Positions 9,085 to 16,506 of a stretch of 64,000 nt of DNA are shown here, piece by piece. The notes beneath the pieces were generated by a model that was not told the DNA's origin, did not search any database, and was given only the letters and a program-made list of their open reading frames with translations. Each line of letters starts with the position of its first letter. Position 1 is the stretch's first letter. The stretch comes from Pseudomonas fluorescens (GTDB lineage: Bacteria > Pseudomonadota > Gammaproteobacteria > Pseudomonadales > Pseudomonadaceae). The translations under genes were made by a program, and so were the position numbers. The stretch spans positions 104,718 to 168,717 of the forward strand of contig NZ_CABVIX010000011.1 of the NCBI RefSeq assembly GCF_902498185.1. Reading direction: 5' to 3'.

Positions 9085-9972
9085 ATGCGTCGCCTGCTGA
9101 CTGGCATCTTCGTGGCCCTCCTGCTGCTGCTCAACACCTTGGTGATGATTGGCCCGCTGCTGGTCTTCGCCCTGCTCAAACTTGTGCTGCCTGGCCGCTT
9201 CCGCGACTATGCTTCAGCCGGAGTGATGTGGATAGCCGAGAGTTGGGCTGAAGTCGACAAGCTGATCTTCGCACTATGCATCCCCACTCAATGGGACATC
9301 CGTGGCGCCGACAACCTGCGCAAGGACACCTCGTATCTCGCGGTGAGCAACCACCAGACCTGGGTGGACATCCCCGCGCTGATCGAAAGCCTCAACCGCC
9401 GCACGCCCTTCTTCAAGTTCTTCCTCAAGAAAGAGCTGATCTGGGTGCCGCTGCTGGGCCTGGCCTGGTGGGGCCTGGACTACCCCTTCATGAAGCGCTA
9501 CAGCAAGGCGTTCCTCGACAAGAACCCTCACCTCAAGGGCCAGGACCTGGCGATCACCAAGGCCGCTTGCGAGCTGTTCAAGCGCCAGCCGGTCACCGTG
9601 GTGAACTACCTCGAAGGGACCCGTTTCACCGAGGCCAAGCACCGCGAGCAGCAGTCGCCGTTCCGCCACCTGCTCAAGCCCAAGGCCGGCGGCGTGGCCT
9701 TCGTGCTGGCCGCGCTGGGCGAGCAGCTCGATGCGCTGCTCGATGTCACCATCGTCTACCCCGGCGACAAGGCCCCCGGCTTCTGGGACCTGCTCAATGG
9801 CAGCATCCCGCGGGTGATCATCGATATCCAGGTGCGCGAACTGGCGCCAGCGCTGTGGGCCGGGGATTACGAGAGCGACCCGCAGTTCCGGCAGAGGGTG
9901 CAGGGCTGGGTGAACCAGCTGTGGCATGAGAAGGATGAGCGGATCGAGAGGTTGCGGGCAGAGTTGCGTTGA
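9085..9972 (+). CDS. PlsC-type 1-acyl-glycerol-3-phosphate acyltransferase family protein
   Basis: Membrane-associated acyltransferase of 295 residues. An N-terminal hydrophobic segment (LLTGIFVALLLLLNTLVMIGPLL) precedes the catalytic NHQTWVD motif (H-x4-D), the FFLKKEL block and the acceptor-binding EGTRF motif, the standard order for PlsC-like enzymes. Length and sequence resemble the YihG-type paralogues rather than the shorter PlsC proper. I prefer the ATG at 9085 (AAGAG 9073-9077 upstream); an in-frame ATG at 9055 is the alternative. The exact lipid substrate cannot be read from sequence. Confidence 0.85.
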   Translation: MRRLLTGIFVALLLLLNTLVMIGPLLVFALLKLVLPGRFRDYASAGVMWIAESWAEVDKLIFALCIPTQWDIRGADNLRKDTSYLAVSNHQTWVDIPALIESLNRRTPFFKFFLKKELIWVPLLGLAWWGLDYPFMKRYSKAFLDKNPHLKGQDLAITKAACELFKRQPVTVVNYLEGTRFTEAKHREQQSPFRHLLKPKAGGVAFVLAALGEQLDALLDVTIVYPGDKAPGFWDLLNGSIPRVIIDIQVRELAPALWAGDYESDPQFRQRVQGWVNQLWHEKDERIERLRAELR

Positions 9973-10042
9973 TGCTCTTTCTGACACTTGCATGGCCCCA
10001 GGATACAAGAACAGTATCTAGAGCCTTATTCGGAGCCTTGTC

Positions 10043-10189
10043 ATGCAGAATTCTTTCGACGCAGCCGTAGACATAACCGTGGATTCGGACGAATCCCTCA
10101 TCGAGCGGCTCGACGATCTTGTCTTGGCAGAGATTGCCAGGGCCCGGTCAAGCGACGTATCTATTCCTGTAGAACTGGAAAATCTCTAG
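10043..10189 (+). CDS. Small acidic protein, 48 aa, unknown
   Basis: Short frame beginning MQNSFDAAVDITVDSDESL and ending at TAG, with a CGGAG ribosome site 10 bases before the ATG. The composition is plausible for a protein: acidic, with an amphipathic helix-like middle (LIERLDDLVLAEIARAR). Directly after the stop another frame reads RVLIQLDDLYLLNETS, so the gene may once have been longer and suffered a small indel. No family recognised. It lies in the gap between the acyltransferase and the leftward DUF2780 gene. Confidence 0.4.
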   Translation: MQNSFDAAVDITVDSDESLIERLDDLVLAEIARARSSDVSIPVELENL

Positions 10190-10267
10190 GCGCGTACTCA
10201 TCCAGCTGGATGACCTGTATCTGCTCAACGAGACTTCAAGGTGACCTTCAAGTCTCGCTTCTGTGCC

Positions 10268-10846
10268 TTATACCGAAGGCGAGGTGACCGCCGTTGCCGG
10301 CGTCTCCCACAAGCTGCCCAGGCTCTGCAGCAACGATCCACCGATTCCCTGCTGCCCCAAGTACTGCAAGATCAGCGGCGCGAATTGCCCGATCATGCCC
10401 GTATCCATGCCCAGCGCACTGAACGCGCTGTTCAGGTCATTGCGGTCCTCGACATTGCCCAGCGCATTGCTCAAGGCCGACGTACTTTCGCTGTTCTTGC
10501 CCAGCAGTTCGCCGAGCCCATTGAGCCCGCCCAGGGCGTTGGCCCCGGAGATCAGGTCCAGGCCCGGCACGGCCTTGGTCAGCTGTGAATAGTCGGCATC
10601 GCTCAGGTTGTTGCGCGCCAGGCCCAGCATCGCGCCCGCGCCGCCGACGGCCTGCTCCGGGGTGACCTTGAGCTCGCTGCCGAGGGTATTGAGCAGATTG
10701 GCCGAAGCCTCGGGCGCTTGTACGGCCGCGCCTTGCTTGTTCTGGTTCTGCATGGCGGACACGGCATTGGCCGCATCATTGAGGTTGAAGGCGAACACCG
10801 GGCTCGCGGCCAGGGTGATCAGGGTTGCCAGGGTGAATGCTTTCAT
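10268..10846 (-). CDS. DUF2780 exported protein
   Basis: A 192-residue secreted protein of unknown function. It has a signal peptide (MKAFTLATLITLAASPVFAF, cleavage after VFA). The mature part is Ala/Gly/Asn/Leu-rich, with repeated short helical blocks (VGGAGAMLGLARNNLS, ISGANALGGLNGLGELLG, LQYLGQQGIGGSLLQ). This matches the DUF2780 family, small periplasmic proteins related to Vibrio VcgC/VcgE in database naming. No catalytic residues can be pointed to. The TnpB element is inserted upstream of it, within about 85 bases of the start, so its promoter may have been displaced. Confidence 0.75.
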   Translation of the reverse strand: MKAFTLATLITLAASPVFAFNLNDAANAVSAMQNQNKQGAAVQAPEASANLLNTLGSELKVTPEQAVGGAGAMLGLARNNLSDADYSQLTKAVPGLDLISGANALGGLNGLGELLGKNSESTSALSNALGNVEDRNDLNSAFSALGMDTGMIGQFAPLILQYLGQQGIGGSLLQSLGSLWETPATAVTSPSV

Positions 10847-10928
10847 CGAAAGAGACCTCGTCGGCCGAAGTGGCCAGGGAAAACGAGATATTGGACTGGG
10901 CCTGTCGACGATTGTTCCAGGCCGACTT

Positions 10929-11080
10929 TGACATCCTCCCCCGCCTAAAGGCAGGGGATTCCTACGGTGCTACACGAGGATTCTCGCGTAGTCGCTTCGG
11001 TGGGTTCCTGCTTCATCGAGCGGCCTGACTGCACCGTCTCTCCACTGGCTGCAACGCGGTGTCCCCGCGCCAATATGTTG
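10929..11080 (-). ncRNA. Predicted omega-RNA (TnpB guide scaffold)
   Basis: By analogy with characterised TnpB systems, the 3' end of tnpB plus the right-end hairpin forms the guide scaffold. The terminal hairpin CCCCTGCC/GGCGGGG with GAGGATGTCAA is visible. The guide would be the roughly 16 bases just outside the element on the same strand (AGTCGGCCTGGAACAA, 10928 downwards). The 5' limit given here is a guess. Confidence 0.4.
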
Positions 11081-12189
11081 ATCGCGCCGACCACATCGGC
11101 GTTTTCCTCGAGGCCGCAGGCCACGCACCGGAATTGCGCTTGTGTCCTGCGGTTGGCCGCATCCACATGGCCGCACTGCGGACACGTACGGCTGGTGTTA
11201 TGCGGCGGCACCGCAATGAGCAACCCGCCCGCCCATTGCAGTTTGTAGTCCAGTTGCCGCCTGAACTCGAACCAGCCTTGATCGAGGATGGCCTTGTTCA
11301 GGCCGGACTTGGCCTGCACGTTCTTGCCCGGTGTTTCGACCGTGCCTGCCGCTGACTTGGACATGTTGCTCACCTGTAAGTCCTCAATGCACACCATCGC
11401 GTGGTTTTGGCTGATGGCGGTCGTGGCCTTGTGCAGGTAGTCGCGGCGGGCGTTGCCGATTCGGGCGTGAATGCGCTGGACTCGGGCTTTCGCCTTCTTC
11501 CAGTTGTTGCTGAATCGGGTCTTGTGACTCATCGCCCGCTGCGCGCGGCGCAACCGGACTTCATGCGTCTTGAAGCTGGCCAGCGGCGCAAGATGGCTGC
11601 CGTCGCTCATCGTGGCGAAGCGGACAATGCCGACGTCGATGCCGATGGCGGTGGTGGCCTGCGGCACAGGTTGTTCGACTTCGCGCTGGGTCTGGATGCT
11701 CACACACCATTTGCCCGCGCTCAGGCTGACGGTGACGTTCCTGACCGCGCCCAGCACCTCGCGGCTGTTGCGGTAGCGCAGCCAGCCCAGCTTGGGCAAG
11801 AAAATGCGGCTATTGGCCTGATCGAGCTTGATCTGCTTCGGATCGGGATAGCGCAAGCGGTCGGATTGGCCTTTCTTCTTGAAGCGCGGGAAGGCTGCGC
11901 GCTTGGCGAAGAAATTGGCATAGGCGCGCTCCAGGTCCTTGAGCGTTTGTTGCAGCGGATGCACCGGCGCATCCTTGAGCCACGGCGTCTCCAGCCCATT
12001 GCGCCACGCCGTGAGTTGCTTGCACAGTCCGGCATAGCCCAGCTTCTTTTCGCCTTGCTCGTAGCGTGCCTTCTGCATCGCCAGCGCCTTGTTGAACACG
12101 AACCGGCACGACCCCGCGAAGCGGCGCATGTCGCGCTGCTGCTCGCCGGTCGGCATCAGTTCGTATTTGAAGGCTTGAAGACGTTGCAT
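10945..12189 (-). CDS. tnpB: TnpB RNA-guided endonuclease (OrfB, IS200/IS605 family)
   Basis: A 414-residue RuvC-like nuclease. In this family TnpB is guided by an RNA from the element's own right end and cuts sites resembling the donor junction. Visible motifs: N-terminal OrfB_IS605 helix-turn-helix region (RLQAFKYELMPTGEQ), RuvC-I aspartate in GIDVGIVRFAT (D185), RuvC-II glutamate in VCIEDLQVSNM (E269), zinc ribbon CPQC...CVAC (336/339/355/358) and RuvC-III aspartate in ENADVVGAINI (D365). All catalytic residues are present, so it looks functional. The ATG at 12189 follows the typical CCTATATTATCCCC leader. The last residues, through IPCL and TAG, are encoded inside the right-end hairpin. 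Confidence 0.92.
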   Translation of the reverse strand: MQRLQAFKYELMPTGEQQRDMRRFAGSCRFVFNKALAMQKARYEQGEKKLGYAGLCKQLTAWRNGLETPWLKDAPVHPLQQTLKDLERAYANFFAKRAAFPRFKKKGQSDRLRYPDPKQIKLDQANSRIFLPKLGWLRYRNSREVLGAVRNVTVSLSAGKWCVSIQTQREVEQPVPQATTAIGIDVGIVRFATMSDGSHLAPLASFKTHEVRLRRAQRAMSHKTRFSNNWKKAKARVQRIHARIGNARRDYLHKATTAISQNHAMVCIEDLQVSNMSKSAAGTVETPGKNVQAKSGLNKAILDQGWFEFRRQLDYKLQWAGGLLIAVPPHNTSRTCPQCGHVDAANRRTQAQFRCVACGLEENADVVGAINILARGHRVAASGETVQSGRSMKQEPTEATTRESSCSTVGIPCL

Positions 12190-12467
12190 GGGGATAATAT
12201 AGGTGGGTCCATGAGCCACGACAACGACCTTCGCCACGCAAGACATTGCATCTTCCTGATGCATCCGCAAGAAACCGTGGGGCGGCGCACTGTGGTCGCC
12301 CTCCTGCTTTGCCGGTAGCTGCGGCGGCGCTCCTCTCGAAATCATCCGCCACTACATCGGGCAGCAGCAAACGCCGCATTGACTTCCACCACCGCAAAGG
12401 ACGCCTTCGGCGTCCGCGCTTTGCTTCCCCGCCCTGAAGGACGGAGCTTGACGCGCACCGGGTCAAG

Positions 12468-12560
12468 ACAATTCGCGGCTTCAGCCGCGAACACCGGCGC
12501 AGCCGGTGCCAGACACCACATCAACCTCTTCGCGGCTGAAGCCGCACACAGGTCCGGCGC
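12468..12560. repeat. Inverted REP pair (REPIN-like)
   Basis: TTCGCGGCTTCAGCCGCGAA followed by CACCGGCGCAGCCGGTG, then an inverted partial copy TTCGCGGCTGAAGCCGC. The same two-palindrome unit occurs at 16351-16434. It abuts the presumed left end of the TnpB element. Nothing else is recognised between it and 12661. Confidence 0.7.
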
Positions 12561-12661
12561 AGGCCTCAGAGCACTGCTGTACCTGTGGAGCTGACTTGCC
12601 AGGTCTCATCAAAGACAGTGGCTACCACAGGCATCACCTGCGCCCTGCGATTGCGCGGACG

Positions 12662-12970
12662 CTAGCTCACTTCATGAAACGCCGACTCAGGCCTCTGCCT
12701 GAGCGCCCCCACCACGGCATCACCCTGCCCCAGCGCTATCTCCATGTTCTGCATGCACACCGCCAGCAATCGCTTCACCTCGTCATCGGCCGAAGCCTGG
12801 TAAGCGTGGAAACAATCGTTGTAGGAAAACAGGAGGTAATGGCAGAGACTCATCAGCACTTCTTCGATGGGCACGAGGCCTTGGAAGATAGCGGTGGAAA
12901 GTGTCTGGCCGGGTGGCAGCTCGAATTTGGTGTGGAGGTCTTCGGGTGGGTCTGGGACGATCTTTTTCAT
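12662..12970 (-). CDS. DUF3077-type small Pseudomonas protein
   Basis: A 102-residue protein starting MKKIVPDPPEDLH, the hallmark opening of a multi-copy Pseudomonas family (DUF3077/DUF6124-like). The body, from GQTLSTAIFQGLVPIEEVL to HYLLFSYNDCFHAYQASADD, looks like a small helical bundle. The start at 12970 has AGGAA eight bases upstream on the minus strand; the longer in-frame extension runs into the structured leader and is rejected. Function unknown. Such genes are usually stand-alone, as here. Confidence 0.75.
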   Translation of the reverse strand: MKKIVPDPPEDLHTKFELPPGQTLSTAIFQGLVPIEEVLMSLCHYLLFSYNDCFHAYQASADDEVKRLLAVCMQNMEIALGQGDAVVGALRQRPESAFHEVS

Positions 12971-13022
12971 AGAAATTCCTGAACGCAGTTGGGGCTGCAC
13001 CATTCGTTTCCACACTAAGGGT

Positions 13023-13148
13023 GGCAGCTGTACACGGGGTGGAAAACCGAGCGCATTCAGGAAAACCCGGTAGGCATGAAGCCTCCCGCGTACAGCCGCC
13101 ATGACGACAACAACCTGAAATGCATAACCCGGGTTTCCACACCCGATC
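13023..13148 (-). promoter_or_regulatory. Structured leader upstream of the DUF3077-type gene
   Basis: A long inverted repeat: GGCAGCTGTACACGGG (13023-13038) pairs with the complement of CCCGCGTACAGCCGCC (13085-13100), with 2 mismatches in 16. Around it are GGTGGAAAACCG, AAACCCGG and GGTGTGGAAACCCGGG (minus strand, near 13130-13143), another set of complementary blocks. I read this as a foldable 5' leader or repeat cassette. The rest of the gap to 13434 shows no gene. Confidence 0.45.
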
Positions 13149-13434
13149 GCTGAACCGACAGCGACCCAGCGAGACTAGTAGGACAGGCTACCCAGGGCAA
13201 TCAGAAGGGAGTCGACAGGCCGCGTAGGATATTTCCCTCCTCTCAACTTGCCTAGTAATTAAATGTTTCGAAGCGCTGCGATAGGCCATGTGCAGCGTCC
13301 TTCTGGCTAGGCATAAGCCACGGCAGTAAATGTCACCTGATATTTCTGTCAGTTGTAGGGCTTGGTGGAGCTGCAGACACTGAAAGACCGCCCCAACTCC
13401 GGCGCACGTCTGCACCGCTACGAGGAAGAATCGT

Positions 13435-14469
13435 TTGAAAATCAAAAATAGCAAGGTCTTGTACTTTTATCAGAATGGCGAATTATCCACCGCCAGCACA
13501 GAGAAGAGAACCCAAACTTTTGTGCGCCACAATCGCTATACCTTAGCCGAGAAGCTGGAAGAGACCGGTATATGCGAGAACCGATTAGTGGCAATCGATG
13601 GCCAAGGATCAATTTTAAACAGCCGTGGATCAGTGGATTCAAAAATACATTCGTACACTGCTTTCGGCTATGATCCAGACGGGCCAGAGAGCTTCCCTGA
13701 TTTAGGTTTTGCCGGGCAACTCCGTGATTCGGCAGGCCTGTATGTATTGGGCAAGGGCTATCGAGCTTATCAGCCAACGCTGATGCGCTTTCACTCACCT
13801 GACAGCTTCAGCCCGTTTGGACAGGGTGGGATAAACCCCTATTCGTACTGCGAAGGAGACCCTGCCAACTATAGCGATCCCACCGGCCACATGAGAGCAG
13901 TCGCTCCTGTGCCTGGCCGTACTGCACCACCGCCCAACTATTCAGAGGCAATGAAAGGTCGACTCCCTAGTTACAAAGCTGCCTCGGCGGCGCCTCCTGG
14001 ATACGATACTGCTATCGCACGCATGGCAGGCCAGAAAGCGATCTCAAAAGACCGAGCAATTCCTACAGCGGAGTCGGTCTTCAGGAACCCAACCGAATCG
14101 GTTCATGCCCCTTCGGCACCTATGCTTGAGGCTTACGCCCCGTCGGCACCTGTGTTTGAGCCTCGCGCCCCTTCTGCGCCTGCTTTCGATCCCTACAGTC
14201 CCTCAGCTCCTCCACTTGCCCACCAACTAAATGGTGTCGCAAGCACGTACACCGCGCCCAGTGCTCCACCCGCTCTGGCTATTTCAAGGAATCGTCAGCT
14301 AAGAATCGATCAACTGACTTCGCGCATGGATATTTTGAGATCCGATATTCGCACTTTGGAGCGCGACGGCAGATTTCATGCCCGCCTCCAACGCCAGGAA
14401 CTGCAGCAGTTAAGTGACCGAACTTATCGTCTATACCACACACCTTCCGGTCAAAGATCACGTCGATGA
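13435..14469 (+). CDS. Short Rhs-core protein with proline-rich PPxY/PSAP tail
   Basis: A 344-residue orphan Rhs protein. Residues 1-75 match the N-terminal part seen in short pseudomonad Rhs proteins (LYFYQNGEL). Residues 76-151 are the Rhs-associated core (YTAFGYDPDG, GLYVLGKGYRAY, LMRFHSPDSFSPFGQGG, DPTGH). After the core the C-terminus is unique. It has two PPxY motifs (PPNY 166-169, PPGY 187-190), five PSAP motifs (226, 236, 246, 256, 275) and a basic helical, coiled-coil-like end (286-335). It has no PAAR, signal or membrane segment and no recognised toxin fold. The start is TTG, supported by GAGGAAG seven bases upstream. The region looks less GC-rich than its neighbours, consistent with acquisition. 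Confidence 0.8.
   Translation: MKIKNSKVLYFYQNGELSTASTEKRTQTFVRHNRYTLAEKLEETGICENRLVAIDGQGSILNSRGSVDSKIHSYTAFGYDPDGPESFPDLGFAGQLRDSAGLYVLGKGYRAYQPTLMRFHSPDSFSPFGQGGINPYSYCEGDPANYSDPTGHMRAVAPVPGRTAPPPNYSEAMKGRLPSYKAASAAPPGYDTAIARMAGQKAISKDRAIPTAESVFRNPTESVHAPSAPMLEAYAPSAPVFEPRAPSAPAFDPYSPSAPPLAHQLNGVASTYTAPSAPPALAISRNRQLRIDQLTSRMDILRSDIRTLERDGRFHARLQRQELQQLSDRTYRLYHTPSGQRSRR
14107..14226 (+). repeat. 30-bp coding tandem repeat (APSAP units)
   Basis: Four consecutive 30-base units inside the Rhs gene encode decapeptides of pattern x-PSAP-hydrophobic-E/D-x-x-x. The DNA copies are diverged at synonymous positions (GCCCCTTCGGCACCT, GCCCCGTCGGCACCT, GCCCCTTCTGCGCCT), so the protein pattern is better conserved than the DNA. 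Confidence 0.75.
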
Positions 14470-14695
14470 ACACAATCCAAAGCGCTAATGACCGTTCAGA
14501 AATTTTATAGTTCGCGTTGAGAGTGAGGGGAAAAAATATATACAGGGCCTCCCGATGATTGGCGGCCCTTCTGATCGGGGCACGCGGCGCTCGGAAATCA
14601 CGCTTTTTCCAAGGCGATTAAACTAGCTTATCCCACCCAGGCGCTCGCACCACAGCAGATCGCAGGTAACTTTCAAAATCAGGAACACCACAACG

Positions 14696-14899
14696 ATGAA
14701 CATTCACCATAGTGGCACACTGTATTTCTATGAAGGGAAGAATTTGCTCACCCTAAAGGAGGAAGCAAACAATCGTACTCTACTACGCGGCGGGGGACTT
14801 ATTCTTGCCGAAGAAGCTTGGGGGAGCAAGCGTGGAGCAGAGCTAAGGCCGGCTCGGCCGCACGGATGTCGACAGACATCCGCGACAGCCGGAAATTGA
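14696..14899 (+). pseudogene. Truncated Rhs-type N-terminal fragment
   Basis: A 67-codon frame starting MNIHHSGTLYFYEGKNLLTL. It resembles the start of the neighbouring Rhs gene (LYFY...LAE block: RGGGLILAEEAW versus RHNRYTLAEKLE), then changes to an unrelated sequence and stops. The core region (FGYD...DPTG) is absent. I read it as the remnant of a second short rhs gene after deletion. The 226 bp between the two copies contains no gene. Confidence 0.55.
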
Positions 14900-14939
14900 C
14901 TCAGTGAAACCAAGACCCTTTACGTATAGGCATTGAGGC

Positions 14940-16139
14940 TCACGCCGCACTGAACGCCTTGTGCGGATCAATCACAAACTTCTTCGGCACGCCCGCGTCG
15001 AACTCGCCATACCCCTGTGGCGCCTGGTCCAGGCTGATCACCTGCACGCCCACCACTTCGGCGATGTTGATGCGGTCCCACATGATGGCCTGCATCAGCT
15101 GGCGGTTGTACTTCATGGTCGGCGTCTGGCCGGTATGGAAGCTGTGCGATTTCGCCCAGCCCAGGCCAAAGCGGATGCTCAGCGCCCCAAGTTTCGCGGC
15201 GGCATCGGCAGCGCCTGGGTCTTCGGTCACGTACAGGCCGGGGATGCCGATCTTGCCAGCCACGCGGGTCACCTGCATCAGCGAGTTGAGCACGGTGGCC
15301 GGGGCTTCGTGCTTGACGCCCTCGTGACCATGGCCGCGGGCCTCGAAACCAACGGCGTCGATGGCGCAGTCCACTTCCGGCTCGCCAAGGATGTCGACGA
15401 TCTGCTCGTGCAACGGGGTGTCCTTGGACAGGTCGACCACTTCGAAGCCCTGGGACTTGGCATGGGCCAGGCGGGCGGGGTTGAGGTCGCCGACGATGAC
15501 CACGGCAGCGCCCAGCAGACGGGCGGACGCAGCGGCAGCCAGGCCGACCGGGCCGGCGCCTGCGACATACACCGTGCTGCCTGGCCCGACGCCTGCGGTG
15601 ACAGCGCCGTGGTAACCGGTGGGCAGGATGTCGGAGAGGCAGGTCAGGTCACGGATCTTCTCCATGGCCTTGTCGCGGTCAGGCAGTTTCAGCAGGTTGA
15701 AATCGGCATAGGGCACGAGCACGTATTCCGCTTGCCCGCCGGTCCAGTCGCCCATGTCGACGTAGCCGTAGGCGCCACCGGGACGGGCCGGGTTCACCGT
15801 CAGGCAGACGCCGGTGTGCTGCTCCTTGCAGGAGCGGCAACGACCGCAGGCGACGTTGAATGGCACCGAGACCAGGTCGCCGATCTGCAGGCGCTCCACA
15901 TCGCGCCCCTTTTCGATGATTTCGCCGGTGATCTCGTGGCCCAGCACCAGGCCGACCTGTGCAGTGGTGCGGCCGCGGACCATGTGCTGGTCGGAGCCGC
16001 AGATGTTGGTGGAGACCACCTTGAGGATCACCCCGTGCTCGATCTTCTTGCCACGTGGGTCTTGCATTTTCGGGTAGTCGATCTTCTGTACTTCGACTTT
16101 TCCGGAGCCGAGATACACCACTCCACGGTTGCCAGACAT
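14940..16139 (-). CDS. fdhA: Glutathione-independent formaldehyde dehydrogenase
   Basis: NAD-dependent zinc alcohol-dehydrogenase-family enzyme that oxidises formaldehyde, here produced by demethylation of betaine derivatives. The 399-residue length equals P. putida formaldehyde dehydrogenase. Catalytic zinc ligands are C47 (NICGSDQ) and H68 (GHEITGE). The structural zinc cysteines are C98, C101, C104 and C112. The NAD fold follows at VYVAGAGPVGLAAA. It is the last gene of the leftward glyA-sox-purU block, but 367 bases and REP sequences separate it from purU, so it may also have its own promoter. Confidence 0.96.
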   Translation of the reverse strand: MSGNRGVVYLGSGKVEVQKIDYPKMQDPRGKKIEHGVILKVVSTNICGSDQHMVRGRTTAQVGLVLGHEITGEIIEKGRDVERLQIGDLVSVPFNVACGRCRSCKEQHTGVCLTVNPARPGGAYGYVDMGDWTGGQAEYVLVPYADFNLLKLPDRDKAMEKIRDLTCLSDILPTGYHGAVTAGVGPGSTVYVAGAGPVGLAAAASARLLGAAVVIVGDLNPARLAHAKSQGFEVVDLSKDTPLHEQIVDILGEPEVDCAIDAVGFEARGHGHEGVKHEAPATVLNSLMQVTRVAGKIGIPGLYVTEDPGAADAAAKLGALSIRFGLGWAKSHSFHTGQTPTMKYNRQLMQAIMWDRINIAEVVGVQVISLDQAPQGYGEFDAGVPKKFVIDPHKAFSAA

Positions 16140-16350
16140 GCTCTTACCTCGCTTGATTTGTAGTTATGCAGCGGTGGTTGAAGCGCCGCCCATCCTGGGC
16201 TGCATTGGGGGACTGGAATGGAGGAATTGTCGGCTTGTTGCGGGGGGTGGGCGTGGCTGGATGCGACAGTGGCTTGTCTATTTGCGTTTGGGAAAGGAGG
16301 TTGGCGTGGGTGCCAATCGCGGGCAAGCCTTCTCCTGAGAGGTTTGTGAG

Positions 16351-16434
16351 CTGTGGGAGCTTTAGCCGCGAAGAGGACGATGCGGTGTCTGGCACCGGCT
16401 GCGCCGGTGTTCGCGGCTGAAGCCGCTCCCGCGA
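16351..16434. repeat. REP/REPIN element between purU and fdhA
   Basis: GTGGGAGCTTTAGCCGCGAA, then GGCACCGGCTGCGCCGGTG and TTCGCGGCTGAAGCCGCTCC: paired inverted palindromes of the same kind as 12468-12560. The remainder of the 16140-16506 gap shows no gene. Confidence 0.75.
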
Positions 16435-16506
16435 TTAATTTCCAGCACCGTACCAGGTGAGGCACGGATCCATCCGGTGGGAGCGGGCTGCAAGGCAGCC
16501 CGCGGG

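Larger units (their letters stand above)
10929..12450 (-). mobile_element. Solo-TnpB IS200/IS605-type (IS1341-like) element
   Basis: The element reads leftward. Its right end is the characteristic hairpin CCCCTGCC-TTTA-GGCGGGG followed by GAGGATGTCAA, ending near 10929. At the other side (12424-12450) a related hairpin (CCGTCCTTCAGGGCGG on the minus strand) is followed by a perfect GGACGCC/GGCGTCC stem at 12399-12415; I take this as the left end. Only tnpB is present. No Y1 transposase (tnpA) is seen, so movement would need a TnpA supplied in trans. The right boundary is firm to a few bases; the left boundary is approximate. Confidence 0.65.

Noticed and set aside
14107..14226. CRISPR-like array from regularly spaced 30-bp repeats
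   Set aside because: Units are contiguous, in frame, without spacers, and encode a protein repeat.
13435..14469. Type VI secretion effector locus
   Set aside because: No PAAR, VgrG, chaperone or immunity gene is present nearby; only the Rhs core motif supports it.
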